In this document: one piece after another, positions 1 through 11,399 of the stretch | Layout of the letters: the number at the start of each line of letters is the position of its first letter | Position numbering within the stretch: position 1 is the stretch's first letter | Translations under genes and position numbers: made by a program | The notes under the pieces: generated by a model | Told to the model about the DNA's origin: nothing | The model's input: only the letters and a program-made list of their open reading frames with translations | Database searches by the model: none | Assembly (NCBI RefSeq): GCF_964340395.1 | Contig: NC_135550.1 | Location: forward strand, 2,405,501 to 2,469,500 | Source: Glandiceps talaboti | Lineage: Eukaryota; Hemichordata; Enteropneusta; Spengelidae | DNA: 64,000 nt | Direction: 5' to 3'

Positions 1-178
1 TCAGTCTATTCCACTATAACCAAACCATGCAATTCAGTCTATTCCGCTATAACCAATCCATGCAATTCAGTTTATTCCGCTATAACCAAACCATGCAATT
101 CAGTCTATTCCACTATAACCAAACCATGCAATTCAGTCTATTCCGCTATAACCAATCCATGCAATTCAGTCTATTCCA
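1..178. repeat. 33-bp minisatellite, about 5 copies, cut by window start
   Basis: Consecutive 33-bp units, each containing ATGCAATTCAGTCTATTCC followed by a CTATAACCAA(A/T)CC segment. They differ by single bases (C/G in the middle). The array probably continues to the left of the window. The short open frame through it is only an effect of the 33-bp period being a multiple of three. Confidence 0.95.
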
Positions 179-182
179 TAGT

Positions 183-705
183 CTATCTGCTAGACCTCGG
201 ATGTTCTTCCGATAGAATACGACACACGACCGAACATCGCTATCGAGGATGGAACATTCAAGGTCTAGCAAATGTCATCAGGATATAAATAACTGCCAAT
301 CAGAGAACCGTATTAGCGACAAGCACAAACAGAGGACAATATCTAATTTTTCAATGACATGCATATTCATCTTAAGGAGGGGCTTGTAACAATAACCACC
401 AATGCATTAACTAAAATGTGTGAATGACAACGTCTACACACTCATCAAACACAATTACCATAAACTGATAAGACATAGTAATGACATAAATGTGTTTGTC
501 AACACCTGCATGCAGAGATTGAATATATTAAAGTATATATATGCATACATGGCCCAACCCACCGCTCAATGTAATCTCAATGGAATGTCCGGTCTGAAAA
601 TGACATTTGCCAGACTGTTCGGGCAAGCCCTCACTGCGAACTTTGTTCGCTTATAGTATCGAAAGAAAGCCTGAACGTCTAGCAGCAAGACTATCTATTC
701 CACTA
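183..705. repeat. Fold-back and dispersed repeat fragments (same family as 10265-10415)
   Basis: Around 187-275 an imperfect hairpin is formed by CTAGACCTCGGATGTTC and GAACATTCAAGGTCTAG. At about 619-695 the sequence GGCAAGCCCTCA...GTATCGAAAGAAAGCC...GAACGTCTAGCAGCAAGAC matches the reverse complement of 10280-10360. The two places are therefore copies of one interspersed family with internal palindromes, probably a non-autonomous DNA element. No coding content was recognised. The stretch between them (about 280-560) shows nothing I can name. Confidence 0.6.
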
Positions 706-1189
706 TTATACACAGCTGAGAATGGCTGTTATTATTGTAGAACCGTACAAGTCTGAAGACAAATGATAGCATATATATACACTAGCTTTATTTTAAAAAG
801 GAATATATGCAATTAAGACATCTATTCAACCTAATAAGACCGAAGTTTACTCAAATTCAGTAAATGTCACCACAAGGTGGCGCTATAGCAAGTTAGCATC
901 TCACTTAATTGATGTACACACTGACTGAAGAATCATGAATGATACCAAAATCATATCTGAGAGTATTTCTACAATGAAAAGGAATTTTTGCGACTATATG
1001 ATATATCTCACTGTACACATTACAACTCTCAATGTATAATATCAGAAACTCATGGAATAAATATCAAATACATCACCATGACATAATATCAGTTTAGTTT
1101 ACATTCAGATCTGAGAATGAAATTATCTGCCAACTTTAAAAAGATGGCCTGTACATATTTAACATTATCTAAAGTGTATATTTACATCA
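706..1189. other. Intergenic stretch, nothing recognised
   Basis: AT-rich sequence with no convincing exon, repeat unit or RNA gene. Confidence 0.6.
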
Positions 1190-1566
1190 TCATCATGACC
1201 TCTACACATGGTATGTTGACATCATCATGACCTCTACACATGGTATGTAGACATCTTCATGACCTCTACACATGGTATATTGACATCATCATGACCTCTA
1301 CACATGGTATATCATCATGACCTCTACACATGGTATGTTGACATCATCATGACCTCTACACATGGTATGTTGACATCATCATGACCTCTACACATGGTAT
1401 GTTGACATCATCATGACCTCTACACACGGTATGTTGACATCATCATGACCTCTACACATGGTATGTTGACATCATCATGACCTCTACACATGGTATGTTG
1501 ACATCATCATGACCTCTACACATCGTATGTTGACATCATCATGACCTCGTACGCATGGTATGTTGA
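1190..1566. repeat. 32-bp minisatellite, about 12 copies
   Basis: Units of about 32 bp containing GACCTCTACACATGGTATGT and TGACATCATCAT. Copies are mostly identical; one copy is shortened (around 1300-1320) and the last copy has an extra base. Confidence 0.95.
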
Positions 1567-1571
1567 ATAAA

Positions 1572-2592
1572 TATAGTTATAAACTATAAGATATAAACTA
1601 TCAGTTATAGATTATCCTACCGGTATATACCGTCTATAAACACCAACAGTATACTAAGATATAAACTATCAGTTATAGATTATTCTACCGGTATATACCG
1701 TCTATAAACACCAACAGTATACTAAGATATAAACTATCAGTTATAGATTATTCTACCGGTATATACCGTCTATAAACACCAACAGTATACTAAGATATAA
1801 ACTATCAGTTATAGATTATTCTACCGGTATATACCGTCTATAAACACCAACAGTATACTAAGATATAAACTATCAGTTATAGATTATTCTACCGGTATAT
1901 ACCATCTATAAACACCAACAGCATACTAAGATATAAACTATCAGTTATAGATTATTCTACCGGTATATACCATCTATAAACACCAACAGTATACTAAGAT
2001 ATAAACTATCAGTTATAGATTATTCTACCGGTATATACCGTCTATAAACACCAACAGTATACAAAGATATAAACTATCAGTTATAGATTATTCTACCGGT
2101 ATATACCGTCTATAAACACCAACAGCATACTAAGATATAAACTATCAGTTATAGATTATTCTACCGGTATATACCATCTATAAACACCAACAGTATACTA
2201 AGATATAAACTATCAGTTATAGATTATTCTACCGGTATATACCATCTATAAACACCAACAGTATACTAAGATATAAACTATCAGTTATAGATTATTCTAC
2301 CGGTATATACCGTCTATAAACACCAACAGTATACAAAGATATAAACTATCAGTTATAGATTATTCTACCGGTATATACCGTCTATAAACACCAACAGTAT
2401 ACAAAGATATAAACTATCAGTTATAGATTATTCTACCGGTATATACCATCTATAAACACCAACAGCATACTAAGATATAAACTATCAGTTATAGATTATT
2501 CTACCGGTATATACCGTCTATAAACACCAACAGTATACTAAGATATAAACTATCAGTTATAGATTATTCTACCGGTATATACCGTCTATAAA
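1572..2592. repeat. 68-bp minisatellite, left part (about 15 copies)
   Basis: 68-bp units with AAACTATCAGTTATAGATTA, TTCTACCGGTATATACC and AACACCAACAGTATAC. Sub-variants (CCGTC/CCATC, AGTAT/AGCAT, ACTAAG/ACAAAG) are scattered along the array. It is the same array as 4050-5453, interrupted by a LINE insertion. Confidence 0.97.
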
Positions 2593-4049
2593 TAATAATA
2601 ATAATAATATTTATTTCTTATAGAGCGCATTACATTAAAACAATCTCAATGCGCTGAACAAAAGTATAAAAGTAATTTAAAATGTACATATACACAAGTA
2701 TAAACATAATATGAAACAAGATAAAAATACAAAGACACGGAATGACATTTAAAAACTGAAATGTAAAAAAGTTAAAAGTTAATGATAATGAGATCTAAAA
2801 AGATGATATTTTAAGGCAGATTTAAAACTGTTCAAAGTATGTGAAGAACGAAGACATGGTGGCAGGGCATTCCAAAGGCGTGGGCCGCAAATAGAGAAGG
2901 CCCGATCACCATAGTATGCAGTGTTCCCTATCGGTTGGTGCAAATTCACCACGCTACCGGATTGTGACCGAAGGGAACGACGGGTAGATCTAACCATTAA
3001 TAAATCGCCTAGATATGAGGGCCCGCACCCATTAAGAACTTTAAAAACAATACAGAGTACTTTGAATTCAATGCGCTTCTGAATAGGTAGCCAGTGTAAT
3101 GAATGAAGAACTGGGGTAATATGCTCAACTTTTTTCTTTCTAAAGACAAGTCTTGCTGCTGAATTCTGGATAATTTGGAGCTTACGAATTTGTTGAAGTG
3201 GGAGACCATATAATAAACTGTTGCAATAATCTAAACGTGATGTAATAAAAGCATGAACTAGTTTTTCAGTACAACTTTGATCAAGAAGAGTGCGAATTTT
3301 GCCAATTTTCCACAGAGCATGAGAGGCAGCTTTACAAATATTAATTACATGATCAGACATAGTAGCCGCCGAATCCATGGAAACACCAAGATTACGAACA
3401 ACATTAGATGGTTGTATATCGACATCGCCAATCCGTATCTCACACCGGGGTACCGGACCCGCACCACCAAATTTAGAAGAAAAATGCACAATTTCTGTTT
3501 TACCGTCGTTAAGACAGAGCATATTATCACGCATCCACTGTCTAACTTCACTAGTGCATGACTCAATAACTGAAGTCGGAACCCGGTCACCCTCACACGT
3601 GAGATACAGTTCGGAATCGTCCGCATACATGACACAATTTAAACCATGACGGATTATGATATCCTCCAAGGGGGCTGTGTAAAGCGTAAACAAAACAGGT
3701 CCAAGGACGGAGCCTTGGGGGACACCACAATCGAGAGACCGTGCCTTTGACACGACTGCTCCAACACTCACAGATTGGAATCGACCAATCAAATAGGAAC
3801 GAAACCACTCCAAGGCTGAGCCCTTGATGCCATATCTATTACGCAATCTGTGTAATAAAATGTCATGATCAATCGTGTCAAAGGCAGCAGAAAGATCAAG
3901 CAAAATCAATATTACATCTTTACGTTTATCAAGGGAGCCTAATATATCATTTTGGACTCTTAGAAGGGCCGTTTCAGTGCTATAACCCGCTCGATAAGCT
4001 GACTGGTATTTAGCGAATAAATTGTTGTCAGATAAATATGAATTCAATT
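2593..4049 (-). mobile_element. 5'-truncated LINE (CR1/L2-like group) inserted in the 68-bp minisatellite
   Basis: The element lies antisense to the numbering. Its 3' end (2593-2620) is an ATT-type tail next to a TTTATTTCTTATAGAGCGC motif, a layout common in 3' ends of CR1/L2-type LINEs. A 180-bp 3' UTR follows, then an open reverse transcriptase frame that runs to the break at about 4049. Minisatellite units resume directly on both sides: the unit is broken after CCGTCTATAAA and continues with AACACCAACAG. Any target duplication is only a few bases. The 5' truncation is typical of target-primed reverse transcription. The long uninterrupted frame suggests a young insertion. Confidence 0.92.
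2779..4047 (-). CDS. LINE reverse transcriptase, C-terminal 422 codons (partial)
   Basis: This is the C-terminal part of a non-LTR retrotransposon polyprotein. Visible reverse transcriptase motifs are LLDLSAAFDTIDH (motif A, residues 49-61), GVPQGSVLGPVLFTLY (motif B region, 108-123) and the catalytic YADD (141-144). The C-terminal segment ending in PRLWNALPPCLRSS... is the usual tail of CR1/L2/Crack-type proteins. The frame has no stop over its whole length. There is no true start codon: the upstream end is the truncation point at the minisatellite junction, so the endonuclease domain and ORF1 are missing. It cannot move on its own but reports a recently active family. Confidence 0.93.
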   Translation of the reverse strand: MNSYLSDNNLFAKYQSAYRAGYSTETALLRVQNDILGSLDKRKDVILILLDLSAAFDTIDHDILLHRLRNRYGIKGSALEWFRSYLIGRFQSVSVGAVVSKARSLDCGVPQGSVLGPVLFTLYTAPLEDIIIRHGLNCVMYADDSELYLTCEGDRVPTSVIESCTSEVRQWMRDNMLCLNDGKTEIVHFSSKFGGAGPVPRCEIRIGDVDIQPSNVVRNLGVSMDSAATMSDHVINICKAASHALWKIGKIRTLLDQSCTEKLVHAFITSRLDYCNSLLYGLPLQQIRKLQIIQNSAARLVFRKKKVEHITPVLHSLHWLPIQKRIEFKVLCIVFKVLNGCGPSYLGDLLMVRSTRRSLRSQSGSVVNLHQPIGNTAYYGDRAFSICGPRLWNALPPCLRSSHTLNSFKSALKYHLFRSHYH

Positions 4050-5453
4050 GAACACCAACAGTATACTAAGATATAAACTATCAGTTATAGATTATTCTAC
4101 CGGTATATACCGTCTATAAACACCAACAGTATACTAAGATATAAACTATCAGTTATAGATTATTCTACCGGTATATACCATCTATAAACACCAACAGTAT
4201 ACTAAGATATAAACTATCAGTTATAGATTATTCTACCGGTATATACCGTCTATAAACACCAACAGCATACTAAGATATAAACTATCAGTTATAGATTATT
4301 CTACCGGTATATACCGTCCATAAACACCAACAGTATACTAAGATATAAACTATCAGTTATAGATTATTCTACCGGTATATACCATCTATAAACACCAACA
4401 GTATACTAAGATATAAACTATCAGTTATAGATTATTCTACCGGTATATACCATCTATAAACACCAACAGTATACTAAGATATAAACTATCAGTTATAGAT
4501 TATTCTACCGGTATATACCGTCTATAAACACCAACAGCATACTAAGATATAAACTATCAGTTATAGATTATTCTACCGGTATATACCGTCCATAAACACC
4601 AACAGTATACTAAGATATAAACTATCAGTTATAGATTATTCTACCGGTATATACCGTCTATAAACACCAACAGCATACTAAGATATAAACTATCAGTTAT
4701 AGATTATTCTACCGGTATATACCATCTATAAACACCAACAGTATACTAAGATATAAACTATCAGTTATAGATTATTCTACCGGTATATACCATCTATAAA
4801 CACCAACAGTATACAAAGATATAAACTATCAGTTATAGATTATTCTACCGGTATATACCATCTATAAACACCAACAGCATACTAAGATATAAACTATCAG
4901 TTATAGATTATTCTACCGGTATATACCATCTATAAACACCAACAGCATACTAAGATATAAACTATCAGTTATAGATTATTCTATCGGTATATACCATCTA
5001 TAAACACCAACAGTATACAAAGATATAAACTATCAGTTATAGATTATTCTACTGGTATATACCATCTATAAACACCAACAGTATACTAAGATATAAACTA
5101 TCAGTTATAGATTATTCTACCGGTATATACCATCTATAAACACCAACAGTATACTAAGATATAAACTATCAGTTATAGATTATTCTACCGGTATATACCA
5201 TCTATAAACACCAACAGTATACAAAGATATAAACTATCAGTTATAGATTATTCTACCGGTATATACCATCTATAAACACCAACAGTATACTAAGATATAA
5301 ACTATCAGTTATAGATTATTCTACCGGTATATACCATCTATAAACACCAACAGTATACTAAGATATAAACTATCAGTTATAGATTATTCTACTGGTATAT
5401 ACCGTCTATAAACACCAACAGTATACTAAGATATAAACTATCAGTTATAGATT
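4050..5453. repeat. 68-bp minisatellite, right part (about 20 copies)
   Basis: Continuation of the 1572-2592 array after the LINE. Same 68-bp unit and same variant bases. The last copy ends at about 5453, after GTTATAGATT. Confidence 0.97.
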
Positions 5454-5890
5454 TGCTATGAACACAAGTAAACGGTTCTGTGTTTGAATCTCCTTGTTTC
5501 TTCTGACAGTGATGTTGATTTGTGTTCACAGTGAGATAAAATGTATCATTTATATGCATACATGCTATAAGTGCCTGCATTTTATTTGTGTAATTCCTGA
5601 CAAAAAATGTTGCGTGAGACGTAAAAAAAATATTGTGTAGCCTCATTGAAACTCTATAGTCTTTCTAATTTAGCAGTAATTGAGTTACAGTGGCATACAC
5701 TTACATATAACCTCTATAATGGTATATATCTTGATTTGATAACCATTTCAGATTTGTGTCCTCACACCTCAAATGGTACAAGTGTATAAGATCACATGGA
5801 GAAAGAGGCAATCATTTCAAACTTTTCAATTTATACATATCATAAAAATAAAAGAAAACCTGTCAATTCTTGATCATACCACCCTGGGGT
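5454..5890. other. Intergenic stretch, nothing recognised
   Basis: No convincing exon or repeat. Only short spurious frames are present. Confidence 0.6.
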
Positions 5891-6662
5891 TTTATTAATG
5901 GTCATATACCTAAATGTGTGTAGGTCTCAGTATGGAGGTGTACACCATCATCGATGGTCTTATACCTCCATGTATGTAGGTCTAAGTATAGAGGTATACA
6001 GAATGGTCATATACCTCCATGTATGTAGGTCTAAGTATAGAGGTATACAGAATGGTCATATACCTCCATGTATGTGTCTAAGTATAGAGGTATACAGCAT
6101 GGTCTTATACCTCCATGTATGTGTCTAAGTATAGAGGTATACAGAATGGTCATATACCTCCATGTATGTAGGTCTAAGTATAGAGGTATACAGAATGGTC
6201 ATATACCTCCATGTATGTGTCTAAGTATAGAGGTATACAGAATGGTCTTATACCTCAATGTATGTAGGTCTAAGTATAGAGGTATACAGAATGGTCATAT
6301 ACCTCCATGTATGTGTCTAAGTATAGAGGTATACAGAATGGTCTAATACTAGTACCTCCATGTATGTAGGTCTACAATGTAAGTATAGAGGTATACAGAA
6401 TGGTCTTATACCTCAATGTATGTAGGTCTAAGTATAGAGGTATACAGAATGGTCTTATACCTCCATGTATGTAGGTCTAAGTATAGAGGTATACAGAATG
6501 GTTTAATACCTCCATGTATGTGTCTAAGTATAGAGGTATACAGAATGGTCTTATACCTCAATGTATGTAGGTCTAAGTATAGAGGTATACAGAATGGTTT
6601 AATACCTCCATGTATGTAGGTCTAAGTATAGAGGTATACAGAATGGTCTTATACCTCAATGT
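5891..6662. repeat. 45-49-bp minisatellite, about 15 copies
   Basis: Units contain CTAAGTATAGAGGTATACAG, AATGGTC and ATACCTCCATGTATGT. Units with and without an extra AGG alternate irregularly, so the period switches between about 46 and 49 bp. Small frames through it arise from the repeat. Confidence 0.95.
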
Positions 6663-6827
6663 ATTGTCATTGTCACCTTTGTCATTCAATGACTACTTAC
6701 ACAAGTCTTCTGAAAAGCCACTTTTCCATGAACAGCGTGCTTATCAACATTCCATATCTCGAGCAGAATTGATAATTTTTTAATTCAAGCTGTTAAGAGG
6801 GGAGATATTGTTCTGTGTGCGATAAAA

Positions 6828-7610
6828 TCATAGTATTTGTTCAGGAGCTATATAACAATACAGTTTCTCCACTGCTGCTGTGCCAAAGCTAGATTGCTCT
6901 TTTTCTGGTACTCCTTGAATGAATGGTGGATACATTTTCCATCTATTTCCAGAGTAATGAAATGATTTCAATTTCAACAGAGATTTCATGGTTCTCGGCA
7001 ATTGGCTAAAGTTATTATTTCTCAAGTCTAACTCTTCCAATAATGTCAATTTACCAACTTCAGGTGGTAAAGTTTGTAGTAAATTATTGGCAAGTTTCAA
7101 TACCCGTAGACTGGTACACACAGGATCTATCAGAACTTTCCCAGAAAAGTCTCTTAACAGATTTGATGATAAATCAAGAATCTCCAACTGAGTCAGATAA
7201 CCTATTTCTTCTGGTAGGTCCACTAGCCTGTTTTGGGCTAAATTTATTTCTTTCAGATGTTTCAACCCATGGATTGTGGAAGGGAATGTCACAAATTTAT
7301 TGCAACTCACGTCAAGAATTTTGAGTTTGCTTAGTTGATGACATAATACTGGTGGAAAATCATGTAGACTATTACCAGATAAATCCAAAGTCTCCAGTTG
7401 AGTAAGTTGACCAAGTTTTGTTGGAACCACACCAATCAGTCCACAACCACTCAAATAGATATGTTTCAAATTTGACAATTTAGTCAACACTTCTGGTGGT
7501 ATACAATGAAGCCTGGTGTTGTTTAGTGAGAGACATAAAGTGTTTCTTGCATCTCGTAATTTATTGTGCAGCAACAATTCTTGTCTGTTACTATTGATAC
7601 CAACTGCCAT
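6828..7610 (-). CDS. Intracellular leucine-rich-repeat protein, 260 aa
   Basis: An uninterrupted frame encodes about eight leucine-rich repeats (residues 25-225) of the short SHOC2/LRRC type: LxxLxLxxNxLxxLP, for example LETLDLSGNSLHDFPP, LKEINLAQNRLVDLPEEI and LEELDLRNNNFSQLP. No signal peptide or membrane segment is visible, so it is probably cytosolic. Such proteins are usually scaffolds; the partner cannot be told from sequence. I chose the ATG at 7610 because it is the only in-frame ATG near the amino end and has a strong context (CACCATGG). A splice acceptor (TTCTGTAG) lies just upstream at 7619-7620. It pairs well with the donor of a probable non-coding exon at 10670, with the 50-bp minisatellite in between. 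The tail after the repeats (GVPEKEQSSFGTAAVEKLY) is not a capping motif I recognise. Not assigned to a named LRRC gene. Confidence 0.85.
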   Translation of the reverse strand: MAVGINSNRQELLLHNKLRDARNTLCLSLNNTRLHCIPPEVLTKLSNLKHIYLSGCGLIGVVPTKLGQLTQLETLDLSGNSLHDFPPVLCHQLSKLKILDVSCNKFVTFPSTIHGLKHLKEINLAQNRLVDLPEEIGYLTQLEILDLSSNLLRDFSGKVLIDPVCTSLRVLKLANNLLQTLPPEVGKLTLLEELDLRNNNFSQLPRTMKSLLKLKSFHYSGNRWKMYPPFIQGVPEKEQSSFGTAAVEKLYCYIAPEQIL

Positions 7611-7739
7611 GGTGACAACTACAGAATTAACATTCACAAAATTTAGTTTAGTAGCCTTATAAAGATTTGAGACATGATTTGAACAAAAGAATCCAAAAAA
7701 GTAGGTAATATCAAATTATAACATATAAAGACAATAATT

Positions 7740-7815
7740 ATTAGTTACTATAATAATAATAATAATAAATAATAATGTTGGTTTCTATATAGCACTTTCC
7801 CACTTTGTGCTCAAA
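7740..7815. mobile_element. 3' end fragment of a LINE or SINE
   Basis: An AAT-type microsatellite next to TTTCTATATAGCACTTTCCC and a GTGCTCAAAGTGCTTTATGC segment. This is the same kind of 3' tail as in the element at 2593. It reads as an antisense 3' scrap with no coding part. Confidence 0.55.
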
Positions 7816-8095
7816 GTGCTTTATGCTTTATGATTTTAATTGTAATATTCTCAATAATATTCTTTGTTGAGTCAAAGAAAATAGAAATTAAATAAGTGGG
7901 CTTGTCACTACTAGAAGATGAATAGTGATAATACCATCATGTCACAACTACTTTTCAGCTGAATGAAGAAAATTATCAATTTACACTTATTTATGAAAAT
8001 TATACCTGGTAACTATACTTACACAACCTTATTTTGTTAACAAATATTCAAAAATCGAGAAATTAATTTGAACTAATTTTCCATGCACAGTCGAC

Positions 8096-9251
8096 AATAT
8101 TATGACGTGGACATGTGTTGTGAATACATGCAATGACCAGGGTGTAATATTATGACGTGGACATGTGTTGTGAATACATGCAATGACCAGGGTGTAATAT
8201 TATGACGTGGACATGTGTTGTGAATACATGCAATGACCAGGGTGTAATATTATGACGTGGACATGTGTTGTGAATACATGCAATGACCAGGGTGTAATAT
8301 TATGACGTGGACATGTGTTGTGAATACATGCAATGACCAGGGTGTAATATTATGACGTGGACATGTGTTGTGAATACATACAATGACCAGGGTGTAATAT
8401 TATGATGTGGACATGTGTTGTGAATACATGCAATGACCAGGGTGTAATATTATGACGTGGACATGTGTTGTGAATACATGCAATGACCAGGGTGTAATAT
8501 TATGACGTGGACATGTGTTGTGAATACATGCAATGACCAGGGTGTAATATTATGACGTGGACATGTGTTGTGAATACATTCAATGACCAGGGTGTAATAT
8601 TATGACGTGGACATGTGTTGTGAATACATGCAATGACCAGGGTGTAATATTATGACGTGGACATGTGTTGTGAATACATGCAATGACCAGGGTGTAATAT
8701 TATGACGTGGACATGTGTTGTGAATACATGCAATGACCAGGGTGTAATATTATGACGTGGACATGTGTTGTGAATACATGCAATGACCAGGGTGTAATAT
8801 TATGACGTGGACATGTGTTGTGAATACATGCAATGACCAGGGTGTAATATTATGACGTGGACATGTGTTGTGAATACATGCAATGACCAGGGTGTAATAT
8901 TATGACGTGGACATGTGTTGTGAATACATGCAATGACCAGGGTGTAATATTATGACGTGGACATGTGTTGTGAATACATGCAATGACCAGGGTGTAATAT
9001 TATGACGTGGACATGTGTTGTGAATACATACAATGACCAGGGTGTAATATTATGATGTGGACATGTGTTGTGAATACATACAATGACCAGGGTGTAATAT
9101 TATGATGTGGACATGTGTTGTGAATACATGCAATGACCAGGGTGTAATATTATGACGTGGACATGTGTTGTGAATACATGCAATGACCAGGGTGTAATAT
9201 TATGACGTGGACATGTGTTGTGAATACATGCAATGACCAGGGTGTAATATT
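8096..9251. repeat. 50-bp minisatellite, about 23 near-identical copies
   Basis: Exactly 50-bp units containing GACGTGGACATGTGTTGTGA, ATACATGCAATGACCAGG and GTGTAATATTAT. Nearly all copies are identical; a few carry GATGTGG, ACATACA or ACATTCA. It lies in the probable intron of the LRR gene. The homogeneity points to recent expansion. Confidence 0.97.
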
Positions 9252-9524
9252 TCCTGTTTAAATGTTTACCCATTGTCATATGAATCAATCAAATGACTAT
9301 GATAAAAGTTTGTTAACCTCAACTTATTGTGTATTTCAGTACACTGAGCACTTAGCTGTTGTGCAAGATGTACAAGCAATTGCAAAAACATACCTGTACA
9401 CAAAATATGAAAAAATGTAACAAGTTAAACAACAGAAAAGGAGTCTCCCATTACCTGCTAAAAAACTTCACACTGACAAAAATCTATATACTACTAGCAG
9501 AAAATGGTCAGTTACAGTATCAAC

Positions 9525-9847
9525 ACTAGCACTCGAACCAATATCGAGCATGAAAATATGAATAAAACACTGTATAATGTACACCTCTATACTGTCAGTG
9601 TCTATCTTTGAATGTAACATATAACTTCATAAGAGCCTTCTTGAGTATGTCTATATCTACTAGTTTATACTATAATAGTATTCGATACTACTAGTATAGT
9701 ACTACTACTACTAGTAGATAGGTTAGTAGACACACTCAAGAGATATGCTATTGTGAAATCATGTTGCAAAAATAGACACTGACACAATAGGTTTACATTA
9801 TACTGTTTTATGGATAGTTTCATAGATATCGGTTCAAGTGCCTGTGA
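9525..9847. mobile_element. Fold-back MITE, about 320 bp, arms about 150 bp
   Basis: The left half reads GCACTCGAACCAATATCGAG...AAAACACTGTATAATGTACACCT...CAGTGTCTATCTTT...TTGAGTATGTCTA...CTACTAG. The reverse complement of the right half gives the same order of blocks with substitutions and small indels. The outer motif CACAGGCACTTGAACC is shared with the smaller palindrome at 11400-11498, so both belong to one family. No transposase frame is present. Confidence 0.75.
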
Positions 9848-9913
9848 CCAAGAATGAGTAACACACAAAATTACACTTTTACAGTGTTTAGTGTTGTCCT
9901 AAATTGGATGCAT

Positions 9914-9950
9914 GTACAGTACAGTACAGTACAGTACAGTACAGTACAGC
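9914..9950. repeat. ACAGT pentanucleotide microsatellite
   Basis: About seven copies of ACAGT. It is the reverse complement of the larger pentamer array at 11147-11350. Confidence 0.9.
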
Positions 9951-10109
9951 ACAGCCACTTGTGAGTGTATATTGTATACTCAAGGATGCTCATAATACAA
10001 AATAATGATGTTCTTAGGTATTTACGAATATTTAAAAAAAATACGTCATCGGAAAAGAGTACTATTTTGCCAAATAATAACGCCATTTATATTTTGTATG
10101 ACCATCATT

Positions 10110-10420
10110 TTAATCAATGGTGGTAGAAGTATAACTTCAATAAGGGTAGTCCTGCTTACAGACGGTGCCCCACGAGTCTTACTGACTTATAGTTAGGAGG
10201 GACAATTGTCAGAATCGAGTCCCGGATTACTCCGTATGCAAGCAGGACTACAATAAGGGGAGATATAACATTGGCTCCTTGTCTTGCTGCTAGACGTTCG
10301 GGCTTTCTTCCGATACGATAAGCGAACGAAGATCGTAGTGCATCTTGAGGGCTTGCCCAAACTCGGATGTTCCATCTATCGGAAGAACATCCGAGGTCAG
10401 CTAGACTCATGAGACTAATT
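10110..10420. mobile_element. Interspersed fold-back repeats, two adjacent parts
   Basis: At 10130-10260, GTAGTCCTGCTTAC and its complement GCAAGCAGGACTAC bracket about 85 bp, forming a stem. At 10265-10415, the segment with GTCTTGCTGCTAGACGTTCG, TTGAGGGCTTGCCC and an inner palindrome (CGGATGTTC / GAACATCCG) matches, in reverse, the fragments near 190-700. These are probably non-autonomous DNA element copies. No protein frame was recognised. Confidence 0.55.
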
Positions 10421-10669
10421 AGCTCCTTGAACATGAAGTAGCTCACAGGTGACTGTAGTGTACATCAGTCAATCAAATATCCTGACCCTTACCAATTTAA
10501 CTGAGAAGGTCTTGAAATCATACCAAAATAGTTGTACGTAGAGCAGTTGGTGCTACTGCCAGTACTAATAATAATACAAATGTATACCGTTTATAAGTAC
10601 ATTTACAATAACGACTATGCCACCACATTCGAACTGACCGCCACGCACGCGCACACAAATTTCCTTACC

Positions 10670-10740
10670 TGATGCTCAGACTACTGACGTCACACAACTG
10701 GACTGAGACTGCGCAAAGTGTCGTCTCGTTCAAGCCAAAT
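10670..10740 (-). other. Probable 5' non-coding exon of the LRR gene
   Basis: On the minus strand the sequence TCTGAGCATCAG|GTAAGGAAA is a near-perfect splice donor (exon lower edge 10670). The nearest downstream minus-strand acceptor joined to an ATG is at 7619. The upstream limit is not defined. Local CpG content is higher than in the surroundings, as near a transcription start. Inferred from splice signals only. Confidence 0.5.
10685..10692. promoter_or_regulatory. CRE palindrome TGACGTCA
   Basis: A perfect CREB/ATF consensus lies at the probable start region of the LRR gene and about 1 kb upstream of the first palmitoyltransferase. A second perfect copy lies at 21205-21212 upstream of the other palmitoyltransferase. 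Confidence 0.45.
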
Positions 10741-10744
10741 AATT

Positions 10745-11140
10745 AAAGATATTCTATATTTCATTGCTTAGAAATCTTTTGGCATGACATACTCAACTTT
10801 GCATCAAAGACAGTGATTTTTTCATTTATTGCTTTTAAAAAGAGTAATTCGACCGACAATGACGTAAATAACATTTACGTTGCTAGGGTTCTAGAAGCAA
10901 CAAACAACTTTGACGGAGGTGATTTTGTCAGGGGGACACACATCAAAGATAAATACTAACATATTACATGAAACATTACGTCAGAATCCGGCTATAGAAA
11001 AACATTTCAAAGATACGAAAAGAATATAGGTTTTGTTTAATTTACACCGTGACTATGAATAAGTTGTTACAGTGCTACCAAGGATATTAGATATTTCTTA
11101 CATAATTTCATGTCAAATGAAATATACTATACTATACTAA
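10745..11140. other. Intergenic interval between divergent genes
   Basis: No exon seen. It separates the minus-strand LRR gene from the plus-strand ZDHHC22-like gene and probably holds promoter sequence. Confidence 0.5.
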
Positions 11141-11146
11141 TATTAC

Positions 11147-11355
11147 TATACTGTACTGTACTGTACTGTACTGTACTGTACTGTACTGTACTGTACTGTA
11201 CTGTACTGTACTGTACTGTACTGTACTGTACTGTACTGTACTGTACTGTACTGTACTGTACTGTACTGTACTGTACTGTACTGTACTGTACTGTACTGTA
11301 CTGTACTATATTATACTATACTATACTATACTATACTATACTGTACTATACTACT
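11147..11355. repeat. Pentanucleotide array (CTGTA), about 33 copies plus a CTATA-type tail
   Basis: Perfect pentamer repeats up to about 11305, then degenerate CTATA/TTATA units. An open frame runs through all of it but has only repeat composition. Likely highly length-polymorphic. Confidence 0.95.
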
Positions 11356-11399
11356 ATTACTATACTATAACCGTGATGCTACTACTACTATGAATGCTG

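Noticed and set aside
7611-7637. Upstream extension of the LRR protein
   Set aside because: No ATG occurs in this stretch, and it contains a splice-acceptor-like TTCTGTAG. The CACCATGG at 7610 is the better start.
8096-9251. Regular repeats that could suggest a CRISPR array
   Set aside because: Direct 50-bp units with no unique spacers, in an animal genome; a minisatellite.
11110-11370. Tyr/Cys/Thr repeat frame
   Set aside because: Pentanucleotide microsatellite.
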